A stretch of DNA of 64,000 bases. It comes from Streptomyces sp. NRRL F-6492 (GTDB lineage: Bacteria; Actinomycetota; Actinomycetes; Streptomycetales; Streptomycetaceae). The notes below the pieces were generated by a model, which saw only the letters and a program-made list of their open reading frames with translations, did not search any database and was not told where the DNA came from. Shown here one piece after another: positions 7,785-15,651 of this stretch. Position 1 is the stretch's first letter. Every line of letters starts with the position of its first letter. A program made the position numbers and the translations under genes. The stretch is taken from the NCBI RefSeq assembly GCF_001280125.1, contig NZ_LGEG01000046.1, positions 38,528 through 102,527 on the forward strand, in the 5' to 3' direction.

Positions 7785-8966
7785 TCAGGGGTTCTGGAAG
7801 TGCGCCTCCGGGTCGGCCGCGGTCGGACCGTCCAGGACCGGTCGCGGAAGTCCGCGCAGGTGCCGGTCGAAGAAGGCGGAGACGTACGTCCGGGTGAGGG
7901 CGACGGCCCGGTCGGCGGGCAGCTCCGGCTCGGGCAGGCCGAAGTGACGTGAGATCACGGGACCGTCCGAGAAGGAGAAGTGGTCGGATCCGGCCAGCGT
8001 GATCCAGCGCTTCCAGCCGTCGAGCGCGGACCACGTCCGGTCCCAGCTGGTGTCGGTCCCGCCGGGCAGGTGCGTCTCGTCGTGGGTGCCGAGCATCATG
8101 AACGGGCGGCCCCGCAGGCCCTCCGCCGGAAGCTCCTCCCAGAAGGCGCCGTCCATGTTGATCCCGGCGTCGATGCGGCGGTCGGCCGCCATCGCGGTGG
8201 CCGCGCTCGCCCCTCCGATGGAGTGGCCCGCCATGCCGATCCGGCGCGCGTCGATCACGTCGGCGTACCGCCAGACGGATCGGGGGCCGACGAGCCGGTC
8301 CAGGACGTACCGCATGTCGGCGGCGCGGGTGGAGGTGACCACGCTCCCGTGCACCCCGCCCTCGTCGAGGGCCTCGCAGGCGACGCAGGTGAGGGTGCGG
8401 CCGCCGGGGAGGCTGATCCCGAACGACTCGTAGGCGTGGTCGACGGAGGCGACGACGTAGCCGCGCGAGGCGAGGTCCTCGGCGAGCGCGGTGAGCGTCC
8501 AGCGGGAGACGCTGAAGCCCGGCGAGAGCAGCACCAGGGGGCGGCGGCCCGGAGCGGGCCGGACGTCGGTCCTGCTGTGGGTGCGCGTCCGGGCGAGCAC
8601 GTCGCCGGAGACGCCGGGTCCGAGCTGCTCGGCGAGCAGCCGCGCCTCCTCCCGGGTGGCGTACGGGGCGGGGCTGCCGCCGCCGGAGCGCGCGGCCGGG
8701 TAGTGGAGCGTGACCATGAGCGCCCGCCCGTCGGCGGTGGGCACCCAGGGGTCGGTGCGGGACCGGTCGACCAGTGGCAGGACCGTACTGCCCACGGCGT
8801 GCGGCCCGGTGGGCGCGGGAAGGACGGCGGGCCGCGCCGGCTGCGTGACCGCCGTGCGGGCGCCGGGGGCGGGGCCGTCGGGAGCGGCCGCGGTGGCGAC
8901 CCCTGCCGTTAAGGCGAGGGAACAGGTGAGGACGGTGGCCGCTACGGCCCTGGTGAGTCGAGTCAT
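7785..8966 (-). CDS. secreted alpha/beta-hydrolase, PAF-acetylhydrolase/lipase-like
   Basis: The protein has 393 residues. The N-terminus MTRLTRAVAATVLTCSLALTAGVATAAA is a signal peptide with an AxA cleavage site. The nucleophile elbow is GHSIGG at about residue 249, with an oxyanion segment LVLLSPGFSVSRW. A candidate acid residue is in MLGTHDETH and a late His in LAGSDHFSFSDGP. The pattern resembles plasma PAF-acetylhydrolase-like esterases and chlorophyllase-type hydrolases of Streptomyces. It acts outside the cell, probably on esters. It is convergent with the nucleosidase gene, 15 bp away. Confidence 0.88.
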   Translation of the reverse strand: MTRLTRAVAATVLTCSLALTAGVATAAAPDGPAPGARTAVTQPARPAVLPAPTGPHAVGSTVLPLVDRSRTDPWVPTADGRALMVTLHYPAARSGGGSPAPYATREEARLLAEQLGPGVSGDVLARTRTHSRTDVRPAPGRRPLVLLSPGFSVSRWTLTALAEDLASRGYVVASVDHAYESFGISLPGGRTLTCVACEALDEGGVHGSVVTSTRAADMRYVLDRLVGPRSVWRYADVIDARRIGMAGHSIGGASAATAMAADRRIDAGINMDGAFWEELPAEGLRGRPFMMLGTHDETHLPGGTDTSWDRTWSALDGWKRWITLAGSDHFSFSDGPVISRHFGLPEPELPADRAVALTRTYVSAFFDRHLRGLPRPVLDGPTAADPEAHFQNP

Positions 8967-9054
8967 GCCGGCACGGTAGGCGCCCCGAACGGTCCCGCGC
9001 GTCCGCCCGTGGGCTCACTTTCGATCAACCTCGGGTCTGAGGCGGGATCCGGCC

Positions 9055-9098
9055 CGTCGCCCACGCGTACCCGTGCCGTCGCCCACGAGCACCCGTGC
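9055..9098. repeat. 22-bp tandem duplication
   Basis: Two adjacent 22-bp copies (9055-9076 and 9077-9098) match at 20 positions. They begin CGTCGCCCACG and end CCCGTGC. They lie in the gap upstream of the leader-peptide promoter. No function is evident. Confidence 0.7.
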
Positions 9099-9197
9099 CG
9101 ACGTCCCGGACCCCGGTGTCCGGCTCCCCTCGACTCCCCTCCCCCGCGGCCGCCCTGACGTACCGGTAGGCCGGGGGCTCCGTGCGGCGAGACGACC

Positions 9198-9228
9198 TTG
9201 ACAGTGCGGAAGGCCGCCTGCCTATGGT
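9198..9228 (+). promoter_or_regulatory. promoter of the leader-peptide/monooxygenase transcript
   Basis: TTGACA at 9198-9203 and TATGGT at 9223-9228 are separated by 19 bp. This is close to the consensus of the main vegetative sigma factor. It would start a transcript near 9235, about 45 nt before the leader peptide. Confidence 0.6.
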
Positions 9229-9280
9229 GAGGAGTCCCCGCCCGCGTCCGGGCGGGTCCGGGACCCGGGGGGAGGCGCAC

Positions 9281-9400
9281 GTGCTCACAGCGACTGCGGC
9301 GCCGTACGCCCCGGTCCGGGCGGGTGCCCGGCTCGTCTGCCGTCGGCACGTCGACTTCTGCCGTACCGCCTCGGCCATCTGTCCTTCCCTGCGCGCCTGA
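9281..9400 (+). CDS. putative Cys-responsive leader peptide, 39 aa
   Basis: A GTG at 9281 is preceded by GGGGGAGG at a good distance and opens a 39-codon frame. It ends in LVCRRHVDFCRTASAICPSLRA, with Cys at 20, 27 and 34. Short actinobacterial peptides with an R-R/L-H-V-D-x-x-R-x-x-S-A-x-C core recur ahead of sulfur assimilation and sulfonate/cysteine transport genes, and are regarded as leader peptides. The regular Cys spacing fits ribosome stalling when cysteinyl-tRNA is short. The two flavin monooxygenase genes begin 175 bp downstream. The peptide itself is probably not functional as a protein. Confidence 0.7.
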   Translation: MLTATAAPYAPVRAGARLVCRRHVDFCRTASAICPSLRA

Positions 9401-9574
9401 TCCCGCCCCGCGGGTCCGCGCGTCCCGTGCCCGTCCGGCGCGGGACGGCGCGGCGATCCCCCGCGCCGGGCCCGGGTCCGCGCTTCTCGTGACGTCCCGT
9501 CGCCCGGTCCCGCGCAGCCGTGCCCCGCACCGCTGCCGCGCCGCCGCGCGCCCTCGCCGTTCGGAAGGACTCCC
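9401..9574 (+). promoter_or_regulatory. possible attenuator between leader peptide and monooxygenase genes
   Basis: This G+C-rich leader contains competing hairpins. CGTCCCG (9421-9427) can pair with CGGGACG (9441-9447). Alternatively CCGTCC (9431-9436) can pair with GGACGG (9443-9448). The two are mutually exclusive, as expected if a ribosome stalled on the Cys codons at 9338-9382 selects between structures. The assignment as an attenuator is inference. Confidence 0.4.
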
Positions 9575-10696
9575 ATGCCCCGCCCCGCCCTGCACCTGGC
9601 CGTCGAGATCGACGGCGACGGTGCCCATCCCGCCGCGTGGCGCCGTGCCGCGCACGCCCCCGGAGAGCTGCTGAGCCCGCGCCGTCTCGCCCGGGTCGCG
9701 GCCGCCGCCGAGAACGCCGGGTTCACCCTGGTCACCCTGGAGGACTCGATCCTGCCGCCCGGTTCCGCCGACGGCACCGGCCCGGTGGGCCGGATCGGCG
9801 CGGTGGAACGGGCCGCGTTCGTGGCCGCGTCGACGAGCGTCCTCGGCATCGCCCCCGTCCTCGCGACCACGTACGCCGAGCCGTTCCACGTGTCCTCGCA
9901 GATCGCCTCGCTCGACCACGTCTCGACCGGCCGGGCCGGCTGGGTGGTGGGGACCGAGGAGGACCCGGCCGCCGCGCGCGCCTGGGGACGGGCGGTCGTC
10001 GAGGGCGCCGACGCGATCGCCCGCGAGGCCCGCGACGGGCTCCGGGTCGTACGGGACCTGTGGGACTCGTGGGAGGACGACGCGGTGATCCGGTCGGTGG
10101 CCACCAGCCGCTACCTGGACCGGACGCGGCTGCACTACGTGGACTTCGAGGGCGAGACGTACTCGGTGAAGGGGCCGTCGATCGTGCCGCGCCCGCCGCA
10201 GGGCCGGCCCGTGGTCCTGGCTCCCGCCGGCCTCGTCCCGGCGGAGCTGACCGACGTGGCCCTGGTCGGCGGGTCGACTCCGGCCGAGGTCGGCGCGGCG
10301 GGCGCGGCCGCCGGTGCGCCGCTCGCCCTCGCCGAGGTCGAAGTGGCGCTCGACACCCCGCGCGAGACGGCACGGGAGCGGATCGCCGACCTGGAGCGGT
10401 ACGCGCCGTGGGAGGAGCGTCCCGACCGGCTGCGGTACACCGGTCCGGCCGCCGGTCTGGTGGAGCTGCTCACGGAGCTCGGCGGGCACGTCGACGGGGT
10501 GCGGCTGCGGCCGCTCGTCCTCGACGAGGACCTCGCCGTGCTCTCCCGGCTCGTCCTGCCCGAGTTGTTCGTGCGGCGGCTCGCGGCCCGGCCGCTGCCG
10601 GGCACCACCCTCCGCACCTCCCTGGGCCTGCCCCGGCCCTTCAGCCGCTTCACGACCGCCGGCGCCGCCGCGTCCGTCCCGGAGGAGACCCGATGA
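9575..10696 (+). CDS. LLM-class flavin-dependent oxidoreductase
   Basis: The protein has 373 residues with a bacterial-luciferase-like TIM-barrel fold. It shows FTLVTLEDSILPP, the core VAASTSVLGIAPVLATTYAEPFHVSSQIASLDHVSTGRAGWVVGT (FMN-binding face) and the C-terminal RPLPGTTLRTSLGLPRPFSRFTTA common to NtaA/SnaA/DszA relatives. Such enzymes use reduced FMN supplied by a separate reductase and O2 to oxygenate small molecules, often releasing sulfite or sulfide from organosulfur compounds. No reductase gene is in the window. The next gene overlaps by ATGA, so the two are co-translated. The upstream Cys leader suggests sulfur scavenging. Confidence 0.88.
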   Translation: MPRPALHLAVEIDGDGAHPAAWRRAAHAPGELLSPRRLARVAAAAENAGFTLVTLEDSILPPGSADGTGPVGRIGAVERAAFVAASTSVLGIAPVLATTYAEPFHVSSQIASLDHVSTGRAGWVVGTEEDPAAARAWGRAVVEGADAIAREARDGLRVVRDLWDSWEDDAVIRSVATSRYLDRTRLHYVDFEGETYSVKGPSIVPRPPQGRPVVLAPAGLVPAELTDVALVGGSTPAEVGAAGAAAGAPLALAEVEVALDTPRETARERIADLERYAPWEERPDRLRYTGPAAGLVELLTELGGHVDGVRLRPLVLDEDLAVLSRLVLPELFVRRLAARPLPGTTLRTSLGLPRPFSRFTTAGAAASVPEETR

Positions 10697-12057
10697 CCCG
10701 CACCGATCCGAACGACGTCCCGCGCCCGGACGCGCGGCTGCACTTCGGGGTGTTCTTCCAGGGGGTCAACCACTGGACGATCTGGTCGGACCCGTCCAGC
10801 GGCTCCCAGATCGACCCGGCCACCTTCCTGCGGGTGACCAGGACCGCCGAACGCGGCCTCTTCGACGCCTTCTTCCTCGGCGACGGCCTGCGGCTGCGCG
10901 AGTCGGGGGGAGGCGTCCACGAGCTGGACGTGGCGGGCCGGCCCGACTCGATCACCCAGCTGTCGGCGCTCGCCGCCGCGACCGAGCGGATCGGCCTCGT
11001 CTCCACCTCCAACACCACCTACAACGAGCCGGGCGACCTCGCCCGGCGGCTCGCCGGCCTCGACCTGCTCTCCGGCGGCCGGGCCGGCTGGAACGTGGTG
11101 ACCACGCACAACGCCTGGACCGGCGAGAACTTCCGGCGCGGCGGGTTCCTCGACCACGCCGACCGCTACCGGCGCGCCGAGGAGTTCCTGTCCGTCGCGC
11201 GCGCCGTGTGGAACGGCTGGGCGCAGGACGCGGTGGCGGACTCCGCCGAGGCCCGCTCCTGGTCGGTGCCGGGGGCGGTGGGGCGCGTACGGACGGAGGG
11301 CGCCCAGTTCGACCTCGACCTGGCGCCGACGCTGCCGCGCAGCGCCCAGGGACATCCCGTGATCTTCCAGGCGGGCGACTCGGCGGACGGCCGGGACTTC
11401 GCGGCCCGCCACGTGGACGTCGTCTTCTCCGCGCACGGCACGGACTTCGACGACGCGCTCGCCTTCGCCGAGGACATCCGGGGCCGGCTGCGGGCGGCGG
11501 GCCGGGCCGAGGACGCGCTGCGGATCCTGCCGGGCACGGAGATCGTGATCGGGGCGACCGAGAAGGAGGCGGAGGAGAAGGCCCGCTGGGTGCGCCTGGA
11601 ACAGGTCACGCCCGCGGTGGCGCTCGGCATCGCGAGCCGGCTCTGGGGCTTCGACCTGTCCGGCCGCGACGCCGACGGGCCGCTGCCCGCCGAGGATCCG
11701 GTGGTCGCCAAGGACCAGGGGAAGTTCGGGACGCGCTGGGTGGACGACCCCCGGGCGGTGGTGGCCGAGTGGCGGGCGAAGGCCGACGCCAACGGCTGGT
11801 CGCTGCGCGAGACGGTCATCGAGCTGGGTCCGCAGCGCGGGCACGTGGGGACTCCCGCCGGGCTCGCCGAGAAGTTCGCGCGGTTCGTCCGGCACGGGGC
11901 CCTGGACGGTTTCAACGTGTCGCCGTACCTCGTGCCGGACGGCCTCGACGACATCGTGGAGCTGCTCGTGCCGGAGCTCCAGGAGCGGGGCGTGTACCGG
12001 ACGGCGTACACGGGGACGACGCTCCGGGAGCACCTGGGACTCGCCCCGGTGGTGTGA
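10693..12057 (+). CDS. NtaA/SnaA/DszA-family flavin monooxygenase
   Basis: The protein has 454 residues, the usual length for this subfamily. Landmarks are LHFGVFFQGVNHWTIW at the N-terminus, FDAFFLGDGLRL, STTYNEPGDLARRLAGLDLLSGGRAGWNVVTT for phosphate/FMN contacts, and HPVIFQAGDSADGRDFAARHVDVVFS. Known members oxidise nitrilotriacetate, dibenzothiophene sulfone, pristinamycin IIB or alkylated sulfur compounds with FMNH2. Here the partner is the other LLM protein encoded with a 4-nt overlap. The substrate is unknown; organosulfur is favoured from the leader-peptide context. Confidence 0.9.
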   Translation: MTRTDPNDVPRPDARLHFGVFFQGVNHWTIWSDPSSGSQIDPATFLRVTRTAERGLFDAFFLGDGLRLRESGGGVHELDVAGRPDSITQLSALAAATERIGLVSTSNTTYNEPGDLARRLAGLDLLSGGRAGWNVVTTHNAWTGENFRRGGFLDHADRYRRAEEFLSVARAVWNGWAQDAVADSAEARSWSVPGAVGRVRTEGAQFDLDLAPTLPRSAQGHPVIFQAGDSADGRDFAARHVDVVFSAHGTDFDDALAFAEDIRGRLRAAGRAEDALRILPGTEIVIGATEKEAEEKARWVRLEQVTPAVALGIASRLWGFDLSGRDADGPLPAEDPVVAKDQGKFGTRWVDDPRAVVAEWRAKADANGWSLRETVIELGPQRGHVGTPAGLAEKFARFVRHGALDGFNVSPYLVPDGLDDIVELLVPELQERGVYRTAYTGTTLREHLGLAPVV

Positions 12058-12068
12058 CCCCGGCGGTC

Positions 12069-13181
12069 TCAGGGGGCGTCGGGCGGGCGGACCACCAGGA
12101 GGGCGGCCACGTCGTCGTCGGGACCTCCGTCGCCGTAGGCGGCGAGGTCGCGGTGGAGCAGTTCCAGGAGGCCGTCGGAGGGCTCCCGGCCCCAGCCGCG
12201 CAGGCGTGCCTCCAGCGGGTAGAAGGCGCCCGCCCGGTCGCGGGTCTCGCTGACGCCGTCGGTGTAGAGGAGCAGCCGGTCCCCCGGGCCGAAGGGGACC
12301 TCCTCGATCCGGCGGTGGCTGTCGGCGAGGCCCGCGAGGTTGACGGGGAGCGAGGGGTCGGCGAAGCGCACCGGCTCGGCCCCGGTCCCGTGCTGGAGGA
12401 GCGGGGCCGGGTGGCCGCAGCTGAGGAGCCGTGCGACGTCCCGGTCGTCGGGGAGTTCCACGAGGACGACGGTGGCGAAGCGTTCGGCGGCGTCGGAGTC
12501 CGGGTCCCAGGCGCCGTAGCGGGCGAGGCCCTCGTCGAGCCGGTCCGCGAGGACGGCCAGGTCCTCGGCGTCGTGGACGGCCGCGCGGAACGCGCCGAGC
12601 AGGACGGAGGCGGTCTCGACGGCGCCGAGCCCCTTGCCCTGGACGTCGCCGAGCATGACGCGCACGGCTCCGGGGACCTTGACGGCCTCGTAGAAGTCGC
12701 CGCCGATCCGGGCCTTGGCGGCGGCCGCCACGTACAGCAGGTGGAGTTCGAACCGGCCGAGGCGCCGGGGCAGGGGGCGCAGCACGACCCGCTGGACGAC
12801 CTCGGCGACGGCGGTGAGTTCGCGCAGATCGCGCTCGTAGCGGGTGCGGACCCTGCTGATCCAGGCCGCTGCGGCGGTCACGACGGCGATGACGGTCTCG
12901 CTGGCGAGGAGTTCGGGCAGGGGATCCCCGCCCCGGTTGAAGCTGAGCAGCACGCGGACCGCCATGGTGAGCAGCCCGATGCCGAGGGTCCCGCGCACGC
13001 TCCAGGTGACGGCGGCGAGCGCGGGCGCGGCGACGAGGAGGCGGTCGAAGCGCTCCTGGTCGGGGGTGAGCACATCGGCGAGGGCCGTCAGGAGCAGGAC
13101 CAGGAAGGGCAGGGCGCGACCGATGTGGAGTTGGGTGCGCGTCGCCGTGCCTGGGCTGCTGCGGGGACCGGCTGCGGGCAT
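12069..13181 (-). CDS. membrane-anchored PP2C-type (SpoIIE-like) phosphatase
   Basis: The protein has 370 residues. Residues 20-110 hold about four transmembrane segments. A SpoIIE/PP2C domain spans 140-365 with GGDFYEAV, GDVQGKGLGA, LSCGHPAPLL, LLYTDGVSE and DDDVAALLV, the motifs that bind the two metals. Such proteins dephosphorylate anti-sigma-factor antagonists or similar Ser/Thr phosphoproteins in Streptomyces. The gene starts 1 nt after the MFS stop, so it lies in the TetR-MFS transcript. A TACGAT at 13188-13193, 6 nt before its ATG, may also give it a private leaderless transcript. No sigma factor or anti-sigma gene is adjacent. Confidence 0.9.
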   Translation of the reverse strand: MPAAGPRSSPGTATRTQLHIGRALPFLVLLLTALADVLTPDQERFDRLLVAAPALAAVTWSVRGTLGIGLLTMAVRVLLSFNRGGDPLPELLASETVIAVVTAAAAWISRVRTRYERDLRELTAVAEVVQRVVLRPLPRRLGRFELHLLYVAAAAKARIGGDFYEAVKVPGAVRVMLGDVQGKGLGAVETASVLLGAFRAAVHDAEDLAVLADRLDEGLARYGAWDPDSDAAERFATVVLVELPDDRDVARLLSCGHPAPLLQHGTGAEPVRFADPSLPVNLAGLADSHRRIEEVPFGPGDRLLLYTDGVSETRDRAGAFYPLEARLRGWGREPSDGLLELLHRDLAAYGDGGPDDDVAALLVVRPPDAP

Positions 13182-13182
13182 T

Positions 13183-14718
13183 TCATGATCGTACGCAGGG
13201 CCGTCGGCCGGGCCGGGATGGCGCCGGCTCCGGGCGTGTCCCCCGGTGGGCGCCGCCGGGCAGGGCGAGGGCGGCGGGCAGCGCGAGGGCGGCGATCGCC
13301 GCCAGGGCCGGGAGCGCGAGGCCCCGGGCCGGTACGAATCCTCCGTCCGGCACGAGGGCGAGCAGGAGGGTCGCGATGGCGACGCCGAGCGCCGGGCCGA
13401 CGTTCATCGCGGTCTGCTGGAGGCCCCCGGCGACTCCGGCGTGGGCCTCGGGGGCACGGTGCACGACGACGGAGGTGGCGGTGACCATGAGCGTGACGAA
13501 ACCGGCGCCGAGGAGGGCGGAGCAGCCGCCGACGGGGAGGGCGCCGGCCGTGGCGTCCAGGCGGGAGAGCAGCAGGACGCCGAGCGCGAGCAGGGCGGCG
13601 CCGGCCGTCGCCGTGCGACGGGGGCCGAAACGGCGCTGGAGCAGCGGGCAGAACGGCGCGCCGAGCACCATGAGGAGGGCGAGCGGCAGGACGCGCAGCG
13701 CGCAGGCGAGGGGATCGAGCCGCTGGACGTCCTGGAGGAAGTACGTCGCCACGAACAGCGAGCCGAAGAGGGCCGCCGAGGCGGCGAGGAGCGCGGCGGT
13801 CCCGGCGACGACGGGCACGCTCCGGAGCAGTTCGGGGGGCAGCAGGGGGCGGGCGACGCGGCGTTCGTGCCGGGCGAGGGCGGTCGCGGCGACGACGGCC
13901 CCGGCGCACGCGAGCGCGCCGGGCCGGACGCCGCCGGGGCGGGCGGTCTCGACGAGCCCGTGGACCAGCAGGCCCAGGGCCACGGCGAGCAGCAGGGCGC
14001 CGACCGGATCGAGCGCGGTGAGACCGGGGGGCACGGGCGGGCCCGCGGGGGCGGTTCGGGGTGGGGGTCCGGCTCGGCCGGAGACGATCAGGCCGGGTGC
14101 GGTGGCCCCGTCGGGGACGGTCCCGTCGGGCGTGGTCCGGTCGGGGGCTCCCGCTTCCCCGGGGTGCGGCTCCCGGGTGCCGAGGGCCAGGAGGCCGATG
14201 GCGAGGGTCGGCGGAACGCCCAGGAGGAAGACGGAGCGCCAGCCGTACGCGGAGACCAACGCGCCGCCCACGAGCGGTCCGGCGGCGGCCGCGAGGCCGA
14301 TGACTGCGGTGCGGACGGCGATCGGGGTCGCGAGCCGGCCGGGCGGGAAGGCCGTGCGCAGCATGCCGAGGGTGGCGGGCTGGAGGAGCGCCCCGCACAC
14401 CCCCTGGAGCACGCGCAGCGCGATCACGGACCCGATGCCGGGGGCCAGGGCGACACCGGCGGAGGCGGCGGCGAAACCGAGGGCGCCGACGGCGAAGACC
14501 CGGCGGTGGCCGTAGCGGTCGCCGAGGCGGCCCGCGAAGACCAGGAGGCTCGCGACGGCCACGAGGTAGCCGGTGCTGGTCCACTGGACCTGGCCGACGT
14601 CGGCGTGCAGGTCGCGCTGGAGGGCGGGTTGGGCGACGGTCAGGACCGTGCCGTCGAGGGCGACGACGGCCGCTCCGACGACGCTGCAGGCGAGGACGGG
14701 GGTGCGGCGCCGGTTCAC
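13183..14718 (-). CDS. MFS drug-efflux transporter, DHA2/EmrB-QacA type
   Basis: The protein has 511 residues with about 14 predicted membrane helices. It has the family motifs ALDGTVLTVAQPALQRDL (motif D1-like), GRLGDRYGHRRVF (motif A) and the motif C-like AAAAGPLVGGALVSAYGWRSVFLLGVP. A long Pro/Ala/Gly-rich loop at about 200-245 precedes the second half. It probably exports lipophilic drugs by proton antiport. The GTG start at 14718 overlaps the tetR stop (GTGA), so it is coupled to its likely repressor. Confidence 0.9.
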   Translation of the reverse strand: MNRRRTPVLACSVVGAAVVALDGTVLTVAQPALQRDLHADVGQVQWTSTGYLVAVASLLVFAGRLGDRYGHRRVFAVGALGFAAASAGVALAPGIGSVIALRVLQGVCGALLQPATLGMLRTAFPPGRLATPIAVRTAVIGLAAAAGPLVGGALVSAYGWRSVFLLGVPPTLAIGLLALGTREPHPGEAGAPDRTTPDGTVPDGATAPGLIVSGRAGPPPRTAPAGPPVPPGLTALDPVGALLLAVALGLLVHGLVETARPGGVRPGALACAGAVVAATALARHERRVARPLLPPELLRSVPVVAGTAALLAASAALFGSLFVATYFLQDVQRLDPLACALRVLPLALLMVLGAPFCPLLQRRFGPRRTATAGAALLALGVLLLSRLDATAGALPVGGCSALLGAGFVTLMVTATSVVVHRAPEAHAGVAGGLQQTAMNVGPALGVAIATLLLALVPDGGFVPARGLALPALAAIAALALPAALALPGGAHRGTRPEPAPSRPGRRPCVRS

Positions 14719-15353
14719 GGGGCCGGCTCCCCGGGCCCGAGGTGGGCGTCGAGGGCGGCCGCGAGCAGCGGGGCGGGATCGGCGCCGCCGGTCGCGAGCC
14801 GGAGGCTGCCCCAGTGCCGGAGCTGGGCGATGCCGTGCAGATTGGCCCAGAGGGCGCCCGCGGCGACGACCGGGTCCGTGTCGGTGCGGACGCGGGCGAC
14901 CAGGTCGGTGAGCCGGGCGAAGAGCGGCAGGCTCGTCTCGCGCAGTCCGAGCCGCCCGCTCTCCAGCAGGTCGTGCCGGAACATCAGCTCGTACATGCCG
15001 CGTCGCGACCCGGCGTAGTCGAGGTAGACGCGGGCGAGGAGCGCGATCCGCTCGCGGGGTCCGGCGTCCTCCCGGTCCTCGGCGGCGACGCGGGCGGCCA
15101 GTTCGGCGAAGCCCTGCCGGGCGATGGCCGACAGGAGGTCGAGGTGGGTGGGGAAGTGACGGCGGGGGGCACCGTGGGAGACGCCGGCGCGGCGGGCGAT
15201 CTCGCGCAGCGAAAGGGCCTGGGCGCCCTCGGCGTTCACGAGCTCGACGCCGGCCCGGACGAGCCGTCCGCGCAGCCCGTCGTCCTCGCGATCGTCGCGC
15301 GGTCCGGCGTCCTTCCGACCGTGTTCCCCGTGACCTTCTTGGTCTCTCTGCAT
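14715..15353 (-). CDS. TetR-family regulator of the efflux operon
   Basis: The protein has about 212 residues. The helix-turn-helix at about 28-75 reads GVELVNAEGAQALSLREIARRAGVSHGAPRRHFPTHLDLLSAIA, a canonical TetR_N. The C-terminal domain (LHGIAQLRHWG and surroundings) is of the TetR_C type seen with MFS pumps. The ATG at 15353 is used; a GTG at 15359 is an in-frame alternative. A long perfect inverted repeat lies 16 bp upstream, so autorepression is likely. The order tetR-MFS-SpoIIE with 4-nt and 1-nt junctions indicates one transcript. Confidence 0.9.
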   Translation of the reverse strand: MQRDQEGHGEHGRKDAGPRDDREDDGLRGRLVRAGVELVNAEGAQALSLREIARRAGVSHGAPRRHFPTHLDLLSAIARQGFAELAARVAAEDREDAGPRERIALLARVYLDYAGSRRGMYELMFRHDLLESGRLGLRETSLPLFARLTDLVARVRTDTDPVVAAGALWANLHGIAQLRHWGSLRLATGGADPAPLLAAALDAHLGPGEPAP

Positions 15354-15368
15354 GGACACTGTCTACCA

Positions 15369-15397
15369 AGAGCGAGTAGACAGTGTCTACTCGCTCT
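15369..15397. promoter_or_regulatory. palindromic operator for the adjacent TetR
   Basis: AGAGCGAGTAGACA (15369-15382) and TGTCTACTCGCTCT (15384-15397) are perfect 14-bp arms around one central G. A further half-site ACTGTCTACC lies at 15358-15367, next to the start codon. Position and symmetry fit a TetR operator. The same sequence also sits just upstream of the riboswitch transcript going the other way. Confidence 0.85.
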
Positions 15398-15423
15398 CAC
15401 GCCTTGGTCCGTTACACTGGAGG

Positions 15424-15530
15424 GCAGCGAAGGGGAGTAGCCCTGCGAACCGGTCGTCGACACACTGGAACCCCCGGGTTCCCGGTGGCCGGGTCCACGG
15501 ACGACGTGGACGGGCGAGACCTTCGGCCAG
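15424..15530 (+). ncRNA. yybP-ykoY manganese riboswitch aptamer
   Basis: Both hallmark blocks of this class are present and correctly ordered: GAAGGGGAGTAGC at 15429-15441 and GGCGAGACCTT at 15513-15523. The closing stem P1 can be read as CGAAGG (15428-15433) with CCTTCG (15520-15525). Internal helices include GGAACCCCCGGGTTCC at 15468-15483 and GTCCAC/GTGGAC around 15493-15511. The class binds Mn2+ and turns on exporters of the MntP, YoaB/YkoY and GDT1 kinds. A TACACT -10 at 15413-15418 would start the RNA near 15424. The sequence up to the ATG at 15652 is the expression platform and contains a GGGCCCGGGGGCCC hairpin. Confidence 0.85.
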
Positions 15531-15651
15531 GCATCAACCATGTCCGCGCATCCGTGGCCGCGGTCCGTCATGCCGGGCCGAGTGGTCCTCCCGTCACCCA
15601 CCGAGGTGTCGTGCGGGGCCCGGGGGCCCGGACCGAGCAGAGAGCCCCGGT

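Noticed and set aside
9520..12057. An apparent 845-residue fusion of the two monooxygenases
   Set aside because: The first 390 residues are an Arg/Gly-rich shadow of the true first monooxygenase frame. The two genes are separate and overlap by ATGA.
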